Source: Desulfobacteraceae bacterium (GTDB lineage: Bacteria > Desulfobacterota > Desulfobacteria > Desulfobacterales > DAOWNP01). From it: DNA of 5,623 nt. The notes under the pieces were generated by a model that was not told the origin of the DNA, did not search any database, and saw only the letters and a list, made by a program, of their open reading frames with translations. The DNA lies in the NCBI GenBank assembly GCA_030642545.1, contig DAOWNP010000171.1, positions 1 through 5,623 of the forward strand, read 5' to 3'. Shown here piece by piece: positions 1 through 5,623 of the stretch (position 1 is its first letter; every line of letters begins with the position of its first letter). Position numbers and translations under genes: made by a program.

Positions 1-1
1 A

Positions 2-2092
2 TCAAGATTTAAAACAGGAAATGAAATTTCTGAAATTAGAGTTCCTCTATCTTCTGTTTCTATATCAGGGTATGCAGCATTTAAAAATATTCTTGTTAAT
101 ATAGAAAATGTTTATGATAAAAAAGAACTTGCCGAAATTGATCAGGAATTAAAATTTGACAGCAGCTGGGATATTAAAACAGGATATACAACAAAGCAGG
201 TCTTAGTAGTTCCGATTATATATAAGAATATTGTTCTTGGTGCTATTCAGTTAATAAATAGTAAGTTAGGCAGACCATTTAGCAGTGATGATGAAAATAA
301 TGTTACTCAGCTTGCAAGAATTATAGGAATAGGTATATTTAATCAAAAAAGAATGGCAACTGCCAGAATTGCAAAAAAAAATAAATTTGATTATCTTCTT
401 GAAAACCATATCCTTACCCAAAAAGAATTAAATAATGCTATAAAAAAAGCAAGAGAAAATCGAACTATTGTAGAAAACATATTAAGAAAGGAATTGAAAA
501 TATCTAAATCTGATATTGGAAATTCTCTATCTAAATATTTTAAAATCAACTTTATTGAATATAACAAAAATATGGCTATACCAGGGGAACTTTTAAAAGG
601 GTTAAAGCCTCAGTTTCTCAGAAAAAATTTTTGGGTTCCCCTTCGTGTTGAAGATGGAAAAACCCTTATAGTTATTGATAATCCCCATGATTTACAAAAA
701 ATTGGTGAAATAAAGTCCTGGTTTAAAGGAAAGGATGTAAAGTTTTCCGTAGCTTTAAGAGATGATATTTTAGAGTATATAAAATTATTTACTCAGGATG
801 AAAAAGAGCTGGCTTCAATGGATGAAATTATGGGTCAGCTTCAGGCAGATGAAGATGAAGTAGATGAAGAAGAAAAAGGGTTTGATGAAGAGAGTAGTGC
901 TATTGTTTTACTTGTTAACAAAATTATTCTTGATGCATATGCAAGGAATGCCTCAGATATACATATAGAGCCATATCCGGGTAAAGCAAATACTAATGTG
1001 AGAATTAGAGTAGATGGATCATGTACATTATATCAAACAATTCCATTTCACTATAAAAATGCAATTGTTTCCCGTATTAAAATAATGGCAGATCTTGATA
1101 TTGCAGAACGTCGTAAACCACAAGATGGTAAAATTAAATTTAAAAAATACGGTGGTAAGGATATTGAACTTCGTGTTGCAACTGTTCCAACTCAGGGAGG
1201 GTTAGAAGATGTTGTTATGCGAATTCTGGCTGCAGGAGATCCAATCCCATTAGATAAAATGGGGTTTTCAAAAGAGAATTATGAAAATTTTGTAAATTGT
1301 ATTACCAAACCATATGGTATCGTATTTGTTTGTGGACCTACAGGTTCCGGTAAAACAACTACACTTCATTCTGCTTTGGGTTATATTAATAAAATTGAAA
1401 CCAAGATATGGACAGCAGAAGATCCTGTTGAAATAACACAAAAGGGTTTAAGACAAGTTCAGGTACAACCTAAAATAGGATTTGATTTTGCAGCTGCCAT
1501 GCGTGCTTTTTTACGTGCTGATCCTGATGTTATAATGGTTGGAGAAATGCGTGATCATGAAACAACTCAAATCGGCATAGAGGCATCTTTAACAGGTCAT
1601 CTTGTTTTTTCAACACTGCATACAAACAGTGCTCCTGAAAGTGTTACACGATTGTTAGATATGGGAATGGACCCGTTTAATTTTGCCGATGCAATTTTAT
1701 GTATTCTTGCCCAGCGTCTTGTGAGAACTCTTTGTAAGCATTGTAAAAAAGAGTATCATCCATCAGAGGAGGAATTTGATGAACTCGTTAGAGAATATGG
1801 AGTTGAGGAATTTGGAAAAACAGGTATTAAATATAGCGATAGTCTAAAAATTTTTAGAACTGATGGTTGTGATAAATGCAATAATACAGGTTATTCAGGG
1901 AGAATGGGTCTGCATGAACTTTTGATAGGCAGTGATGAAGTAAAAAAGATGATTCAAAACAGTGTGAGAATGGAGGAGATAAAGGCACAGGCTATAAAAG
2001 AGGGCATGGTAACTTTAAAACAGGATGGGATTAAAAAAATTTTTTCAGGAAATTGTGATTTGTTACAGGTAAGAAAAGTTTGTATTAAGTAG
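2..2092 (+). CDS. GAF-domain GspE/PilB-family secretion/pilus assembly ATPase (5' end outside the window)
   Basis: Hexameric ATPase that powers type II secretion or type IV pilus assembly from the cytoplasmic face of the inner membrane. The frame is open from base 2 (696 visible residues). The ATG at 353 is residue 118, lacks a good ribosome binding site and lies inside continuous homology, so I treat it as internal. Residues 1-116 read as the second half of a GAF sensor domain (IRVPLSS, SGYAAF, VLVVPI, LGAIQLIN, PFSSDDE). Residues about 125-265 form a MshEN-like N-terminal domain. An acidic linker covers about 283-299. The ATPase follows: Walker A GPTGSGKTTT (K451), Asp box with E473-D474, Walker B DPDVIMVGEMRD (507-518, E515), His box (H533, H540), and a zinc tetracysteine C578/C581/C623/C626. 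This set is typical of GspE/PilB and argues against a PilT retraction motor. No pilin or secretion genes are in view, so the machine served cannot be named. Family identification is firm; subtype is open. Confidence 0.95.
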   Translation, partial: SRFKTGNEISEIRVPLSSVSISGYAAFKNILVNIENVYDKKELAEIDQELKFDSSWDIKTGYTTKQVLVVPIIYKNIVLGAIQLINSKLGRPFSSDDENNVTQLARIIGIGIFNQKRMATARIAKKNKFDYLLENHILTQKELNNAIKKARENRTIVENILRKELKISKSDIGNSLSKYFKINFIEYNKNMAIPGELLKGLKPQFLRKNFWVPLRVEDGKTLIVIDNPHDLQKIGEIKSWFKGKDVKFSVALRDDILEYIKLFTQDEKELASMDEIMGQLQADEDEVDEEEKGFDEESSAIVLLVNKIILDAYARNASDIHIEPYPGKANTNVRIRVDGSCTLYQTIPFHYKNAIVSRIKIMADLDIAERRKPQDGKIKFKKYGGKDIELRVATVPTQGGLEDVVMRILAAGDPIPLDKMGFSKENYENFVNCITKPYGIVFVCGPTGSGKTTTLHSALGYINKIETKIWTAEDPVEITQKGLRQVQVQPKIGFDFAAAMRAFLRADPDVIMVGEMRDHETTQIGIEASLTGHLVFSTLHTNSAPESVTRLLDMGMDPFNFADAILCILAQRLVRTLCKHCKKEYHPSEEEFDELVREYGVEEFGKTGIKYSDSLKIFRTDGCDKCNNTGYSGRMGLHELLIGSDEVKKMIQNSVRMEEIKAQAIKEGMVTLKQDGIKKIFSGNCDLLQVRKVCIK

Positions 2093-2125
2093 TACCCGAT
2101 AAATTTTATTATAAAATAATCTTTA

Positions 2126-2155
2126 TTGACTTTTATATATGTATAAATCTAATAT
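2126..2155 (+). promoter_or_regulatory. Possible sigma-70-type promoter for the aminopeptidase gene
   Basis: TTGACT (2126-2131) matches five of six bases of the -35 consensus. TAATAT (2150-2155) is a four-of-six -10 match after an 18-base spacer. The pair sits 57 bases before the chosen GTG start and just after the ATPase stop. Such matches are common in DNA this A/T-rich, so only the -35 box carries weight. Confidence 0.3.
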
Positions 2156-2164
2156 ATAAAAGTC
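2128..2164. repeat. Perfect 13-bp inverted repeat between the ATPase and map genes
   Basis: The left arm GACTTTTATATAT (2128-2140) and right arm ATATATAAAAGTC (2152-2164) are exact reverse complements, separated by 11 bases. No T-run follows on the + strand, so it does not look like a standard intrinsic terminator. It overlaps the possible -35 and -10 elements of the next gene, which would suit an operator, or it may form an mRNA hairpin. The A/T core makes chance pairing easier, but the GACTTTT ends are less trivial. Confidence 0.6.
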
Positions 2165-2198
2165 TGTAAGTATACAAAGAATTATTTTAAATAGTTTT

Positions 2199-2202
2199 GG
2201 GA
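2199..2202 (+). promoter_or_regulatory. Weak ribosome binding site deciding the map start
   Basis: GGGA lies 9 bases before GTG 2212. The alternative in-frame TTG at 2197 has only A/T-rich sequence upstream and no purine-rich site, so the GTG is preferred. The site itself is weak. Confidence 0.4.
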
Positions 2203-2211
2203 ATTATAAGT

Positions 2212-3093
2212 GTGAAAAAAAAGTATGTAAAAACAGGACGAAATGAACCATGTCCTTGTGGAAGTGGTAAGAAATATAAAAAATGTTGTTATGGTAAGAA
2301 AGATTCCCTGTTTATAGATGTAAATAGAAAATATTATCAGAAATATAAGATAAAAATTAAAGATAAAACAGACATAGAAGGTATAAGAAAAGCAGGTAAG
2401 CTTGTTATTGATACTTTAGATTTGGTTGAAAAGAGTATTAAGCCCGGTATTACAACGGATGATATAAATAGTATTGTACATAATTTTACTATTGAAAACA
2501 AAGCAATTCCAGCACCATTGAATTATAGAGGATTTCCAAAGAGTGTTTGTACTTCAATTAATGAAGTAATCTGTCATGGAATTCCTGGTAAAAGAATTTT
2601 AAAAGATGGTGATATCATTAATATAGATGTTACAAGCATATTAAATAATTATTTTGCTGATGCAAATAAAACTTTTTTTGTAGGTACACCTGATGCTGAT
2701 GCAAAAAAAATTGTTTTAACTGCGAGAAAAGCATTGGAAAAAGGTATGTTAATGGTTTGTCCGGGAAATACTGTAGGAGATATCGGCTGGGCAATTCAAA
2801 ATTATGTTGAAGGTCAAGGATTTTCTGTTGTAACTGAGTTTGTAGGTCATGGTGTAGGTATTGATTTTCATGAGCCACCTCAAATTGCTCATTTTGGAAG
2901 AAAAAAAGAGGGCATTGTTTTGGTGCCTGGAATGGTGTTTACCATAGAGCCTATGATTAATGCAGGAAAAAAAGATCTTGTTATTTTAGATGATAAATGG
3001 ACAGCTATAACAAAAGACAGATCGTTGTCAGCACAATTTGAACAAACATTTTTGGTTACAGAGAATGGGTGTGAGAGTTTGACTCCATTTTAA
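2212..3093 (+). CDS. map: Methionine aminopeptidase type I with N-terminal SEC-C zinc motif
   Basis: Removes the initiator methionine from nascent cytoplasmic proteins using a dinuclear metal centre. The chosen GTG start gives 293 residues; a TTG at 2197 would add five. Residues 9-26 hold a SEC-C zinc-binding motif (GRNEPCPCGSGKKYKKCC; cysteines 14, 16, 25, 26), as found at the end of SecA and in a subset of bacterial aminopeptidases, where a ribosome or partner docking role is plausible but not shown here. The pita-bread catalytic domain follows. Metal ligands align with E. coli MAP at matching spacing: D139, D150, H213, E246 and E277. The substrate-site histidines are also present (H122 in CHGIP, H220 in FHEPP). 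The SEC-C extension explains why it is longer than the roughly 264-residue E. coli enzyme. No key residue is missing. It probably has its own promoter, given the gap of about 120 bases after the ATPase gene. Other MAP copies may exist elsewhere in the genome. Confidence 0.95.
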   Translation: MKKKYVKTGRNEPCPCGSGKKYKKCCYGKKDSLFIDVNRKYYQKYKIKIKDKTDIEGIRKAGKLVIDTLDLVEKSIKPGITTDDINSIVHNFTIENKAIPAPLNYRGFPKSVCTSINEVICHGIPGKRILKDGDIINIDVTSILNNYFADANKTFFVGTPDADAKKIVLTARKALEKGMLMVCPGNTVGDIGWAIQNYVEGQGFSVVTEFVGHGVGIDFHEPPQIAHFGRKKEGIVLVPGMVFTIEPMINAGKKDLVILDDKWTAITKDRSLSAQFEQTFLVTENGCESLTPF

Positions 3094-3153
3094 GGAACCA
3101 AAACTTTATAACTTCCAAAACTAACTTGTCTTTTTTGTGTCCATTTTCTACGT

Positions 3154-3194
3154 TGCTCAAACAGATATATAGCTTCTATCTGTTTGTTTGAGCA
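3154..3194. repeat. Long bulged inverted repeat between converging genes (possible terminator)
   Basis: TGCTCAAACAGATA (3154-3167) can pair with 3177-3194, whose reverse complement is TGCTCAAACAAACAGATA. This gives 14 base pairs with a 4-base bulge on the right side and a 9-base loop. It lies about 60 bases after the map stop and 100 bases after the protease stop on the other strand. Neither side has the T-run of a classic intrinsic terminator. It may still block transcription from both sides, or it may be one copy of a dispersed palindromic repeat. The rest of 3094-3294 holds no gene I can support. Confidence 0.5.
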
Positions 3195-3294
3195 CCTTGA
3201 GGATGAAGATAGATGTAAATTATTTTGTTCCCGTTCATAGAGTTTACAAGTGTGTTAGGAGATATTTGAACTTATAAAAAAATGTATTTTTTAG

Positions 3295-5217
3295 TTATTT
3301 GTAAATAGAAGATATGAAACAGCCTCCTCCCCCCCCTCCGTCACTACCTGTGCTTTCAGTTGAATTTGATTCAGCGGGAATGTTTTCTTCAATAGCCAGG
3401 CTTTTATAAGCGTTTACTCTTCCATTTGAGTTTACCAGCCCATTTAATTCTGAGACTTCATCAATCCCATTAATAATTCTTTTTTTAATTTGAGCATAAT
3501 TTAAATCAGGATAATAACTTAAAATTAATGCAGCTATACCTGAAACATATGGCGTTGCTATAGAAGTGCCTGAAACCATGCCATAATGGTAACTTTCTGA
3601 ATTTGAGTACTTTGTATTTGCTGTGATGATTTTTATATTATCAATATACCATATATCATCTGTATTAAAAGATTCTGTTTCAAACCTGATTCGCAAATAA
3701 AAAGAATAATTACCATCTATATTAGATAAATCAGATAGAGCAATAACGCTATTGTCATATTTGCCATAGATACCGTTGCTGAATAAATCAGTTGAATTTA
3801 TTAAAACTTTTTGAATATGCCATGGATCTGTTAAATTAGTTGAGGTTTCTACAAATAATTTACTATTATTTGTAGAGCTTCCTTTAATAAGAAATGTTAA
3901 CATGCAGCCTGATTGTTGATCTAAAGAAATTTCTCTGGAAATAGCTGAAATATTTAACCTTGCATTTTCTCCTAAGGATGATGAGTTAGTTAATGAGCTT
4001 TCTGAAATAGATTTCTCAGATTTCTCTATATGCCAATTTGATTCAAGTACCCAATTATTATTTGTTTGCTCAAAATCGTCAAAAAAAATAGTTTCTTTTG
4101 AGGCACTTGAGCTATAAATATATACGCCTGGAGCTGCTACATCTACTGTGTTGCCATAGTTTGAAAATGAAGCAAGAGTATCATTAGGAGTTGAAGCTGC
4201 AACAGATATAATATTTGGCAGATCGTATCCTGAAGGATAATGCGGAAAACGATTGTTGTCTTTTCCACTATTTCCAGCAGCAGCAATAAATAAAATACCT
4301 GCATTTTTTGCTTTTTCTATAGCATTATATTCAGATTGACTGTAATTAAAATCTCCGAAACTTGCATTTATTATTTTCGCTCCGTTTCTTATTGCATAGT
4401 CAATTGCACTTATTTCATCTGCTACGCTTCCTATTCCAAAGGCATCCATAATTTTTAAAACCATTATAGATGTATTCCAGCATATTCCTGTTATTCCTGT
4501 ATAATTATTTCCACTTCCTCCAATTACTCCGGCAATAAAAGTGCCATGGTTAAAAATATCTGTAAGATCATTACTTTTTTGAATAAAATTCCATCCATTT
4601 ATATCATCTGTAAATCCATTATTATCATCATCAATATTATTTCCCGGGGTTTCATTTCTGTTCACCCAAATATTTGTTTTTAAATCAGGGTGGTTTATAT
4701 CTACCCCTGAGTCAATTATTGCGATTATTATATCATTGTTTCCTGTAGTATAGTTCCATGCTTCGAGAGCATTAATATCTGCTCCTGAAATTGAGTTTAA
4801 ATATTGATTAATATTGTGCAGTCCCCATAGATTTTCAAAATAAGTGTCATTAGGTATGTTTATTTCTGCGTATCTAAGGTAATTAGGTTCAGCAAAAATA
4901 ACATTAGAGTCTGTATTTAACATGCTTAATGCATTTTCAACACTCATTGATTCAGGTACCTTGATTAAATCAATATTTACAGATTTAAAATTTTTTAAGA
5001 GCTTCATATTATTAAATAAATATGTTCTTTTTAAATTTGCAGCTTGTAAATTATGAGTATAGCTTACTAATATTTCTCTATTTATATATAAGTTTTTTTT
5101 GTATGTGTTTGTTTCTAAAGCATATAACTTACAGCTAAATATGTTTAATACAATAAAGATAAACATATAATTTAAACAGATATTTAAAAAATATTTATAG
5201 TTATTTTTCATGTACAT
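3295..5217 (-). CDS. Exported S8 (subtilisin-like) serine peptidase with inserted domain and Gly6-Cys tail
   Basis: Secreted serine endopeptidase of 640 residues; substrate unknown. Residues 1-35 form an export signal with a hydrophobic core (about 16-27). Cleavage could follow A33 in LYA, or C29 could be lipidated, though IFSC is a poor lipobox. Residues about 46-118 resemble an I9-like inhibitory propeptide, ending with the characteristic VIFAEPNYLRYAE and followed by WGLHN. The catalytic domain has D169 (IIDSG), H224 (NHGTF), oxyanion N316 (AAGNSG) and nucleophile S552 (GTSIATP), so it should be active. The D/N-rich stretch at 189-208 (NNIDDDNNGFTDDINGW) is usual in this subgroup and may bind calcium. 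Residues about 372-535 are an extra beta-rich segment inserted before the serine (DDFE, WHIEK, then IWYIDNIKI); PA, the common subtilase insert, is not recognisable there. The tail is S/T-rich, then six glycines and CFISSIYK. The ATG at 5217 is chosen over that at 5211 because of the spacing to AGAGGGG. The gene converges on map and is likely transcribed alone. Confidence 0.93.
   Translation of the reverse strand: MYMKNNYKYFLNICLNYMFIFIVLNIFSCKLYALETNTYKKNLYINREILVSYTHNLQAANLKRTYLFNNMKLLKNFKSVNIDLIKVPESMSVENALSMLNTDSNVIFAEPNYLRYAEINIPNDTYFENLWGLHNINQYLNSISGADINALEAWNYTTGNNDIIIAIIDSGVDINHPDLKTNIWVNRNETPGNNIDDDNNGFTDDINGWNFIQKSNDLTDIFNHGTFIAGVIGGSGNNYTGITGICWNTSIMVLKIMDAFGIGSVADEISAIDYAIRNGAKIINASFGDFNYSQSEYNAIEKAKNAGILFIAAAGNSGKDNNRFPHYPSGYDLPNIISVAASTPNDTLASFSNYGNTVDVAAPGVYIYSSSASKETIFFDDFEQTNNNWVLESNWHIEKSEKSISESSLTNSSSLGENARLNISAISREISLDQQSGCMLTFLIKGSSTNNSKLFVETSTNLTDPWHIQKVLINSTDLFSNGIYGKYDNSVIALSDLSNIDGNYSFYLRIRFETESFNTDDIWYIDNIKIITANTKYSNSESYHYGMVSGTSIATPYVSGIAALILSYYPDLNYAQIKKRIINGIDEVSELNGLVNSNGRVNAYKSLAIEENIPAESNSTESTGSDGGGGGGCFISSIYK
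3329..3336 (-). repeat. Run of eight G (coding strand) in the glycine-rich tail of the protease
   Basis: An unbroken C8 on the + strand reads as G8 within the six-glycine codons of the S8 peptidase. It is a possible slippage site. One base lost or gained would replace the Cys-Phe-Ile end with unrelated residues. The frame as given is the one that yields the recognisable tail. Confidence 0.8.
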
Positions 5218-5227
5218 ATATTTAATA

Positions 5228-5234
5228 CCCCTCT
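5228..5234 (-). promoter_or_regulatory. Ribosome binding site of the S8 peptidase
   Basis: Read on the minus strand, AGAGGGG ends 10 bases before the ATG at 5217 and 16 bases before the second in-frame ATG at 5211. The spacing favours the first, making the protein start MYMKNN. No convincing -35/-10 pair is visible upstream in this A/T-rich stretch. Confidence 0.55.
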
Positions 5235-5623
5235 TATATTAATTTTAAAATAAATAATATCAGGGTGTTGCATTTAATAAGTGTTATAAAATTAAAGAAA
5301 ATATTTTTCATAAGCAACATTAATGATATAAGAACTCGTAATATAAATGTTTTAGGAATTTGTATTTATTAATAGCTTGTCGGATATTAAATATATAATA
5401 TTGTATTTTAATAGTAATTTTATTATAAACAGATATGTAGATTTAGCATTATATTGATAATATGAAGTTTTTTTTTAAAAAAAAAAAAAAAATAAAAAAA
5501 ACATATGAAATTATAAAAGTAGAATTAAAAAAAATAAAAAAAAAAAAAAAAATATAAAAGAAGTAAAAACTAATATTAAACTATCATAAAATTATTATAA
5601 CAGCAACTAATAAATAGATAAAA
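5235..5623. other. Gene-free, extremely A/T-rich region at the right edge
   Basis: I see no supportable gene, RNA or mobile element here. It must include the protease promoter, but no clear boxes stand out. Short A/T palindromes such as GAAAATATTTTTC (5297-5309) occur but are expected at this composition. A 31-codon lysine-rich frame (5462-5557) runs through the A-tracts and is most likely chance. Confidence 0.7.
5468..5552. repeat. Cluster of long A-tracts in mirror-like order
   Basis: Nine T (5468-5476) are followed directly by sixteen A (5477-5492), a T, and eight A (5494-5501). After 25 mixed bases come eight A (5527-5534), a T, and seventeen A (5536-5552). The order A16-T-A8 ... A8-T-A17 is nearly mirror symmetric. 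Such tracts stiffen or bend DNA and are also prone to sequencing and assembly length errors. Confidence 0.75.

Noticed and set aside
353..2092. Separate 579-residue ATPase gene starting at ATG 353
   Set aside because: The frame stays open and GAF-like upstream to the window edge, and no good ribosome binding site precedes this ATG.
2630..2878. 82-codon open frame on the minus strand inside map
   Set aside because: It lies wholly within the well-supported aminopeptidase gene, its protein is rich in Gln, Leu and His with no recognisable motif, and it is best explained as an antisense shadow.
3098..3122. Two copies of CCAAAACT after the map stop
   Set aside because: An isolated 8-base direct repeat in A-rich sequence, with no further copies or context to suggest function.
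3203..3277. 24-codon open frame on the + strand after the hairpin
   Set aside because: A purine-rich stretch precedes the ATG, but the peptide is very short, has no recognisable feature and lies between converging gene ends.
3276..3292. A7-TGTA-T6 hairpin just after the protease stop as an intrinsic terminator
   Set aside because: The stem is only A-T pairs, too weak for a standard terminator, and such pairings are expected by chance at this composition.
5462..5557. 31-codon lysine-rich small gene on the + strand
   Set aside because: It is almost entirely the translation of A-tracts, has no ribosome binding site, and would change with any homopolymer length error.
5584..5622. Hydrophobic 12-codon stretch entering from the right edge on the minus strand, ending in TGA
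   Set aside because: It could be the end of a membrane protein, but twelve codons of A/T-rich sequence are too few to support a gene.

Overview
The window is strongly AT-rich and holds three genes, plus a gene-free right edge. The combination suggests a low-GC member of the Desulfobacterota, probably Desulfobacterales. The clues are a GspE/PilB-type ATPase with a GAF domain fused in front, a methionine aminopeptidase carrying an N-terminal SEC-C zinc knuckle, and a secreted subtilase ending in a poly-glycine/Cys-Phe-Ile tail. This placement is inferred from recalled family architecture, not from any search.

Left part (2-2092, + strand): the reading frame is open from the window edge. It encodes the C-terminal half of a GAF domain, a MshEN-like N-terminal domain, an acidic linker and a complete type II secretion/type IV pilus assembly ATPase. 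The true start lies outside the window, and the ATG at 353 is internal. A gap of about 120 bp follows, with a perfect 13-bp inverted repeat that overlaps a possible promoter.

Middle part (2212-3093, + strand): methionine aminopeptidase type I with all five metal ligands and an N-terminal SEC-C motif, probably starting at GTG. It converges on the third gene. The roughly 200-bp gap between the two 3' ends holds a long bulged hairpin without a T-tract.

Right part (3295-5217, - strand): an exported S8 (subtilisin-like) serine peptidase with an export signal, an I9-like propeptide and a full catalytic set. A domain of about 165 residues is inserted into the catalytic domain just ahead of the nucleophile serine. 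The short Gly6-Cys-Phe-Ile tail resembles a cut-down C-terminal sorting signal and is encoded across a run of eight G.

From 5235 to 5623 I see no convincing gene. This stretch is extremely A/T-rich and ends in long A-tracts arranged almost as a mirror. The three genes have no obvious common pathway: one drives secretion or pilus assembly, one is housekeeping, and one is an exported protease that could in principle use a type II system. I found no clear new multi-gene system. The most unusual items are the domain inserted in the protease, its odd C-terminal tail, and the sensor-motor fusion.
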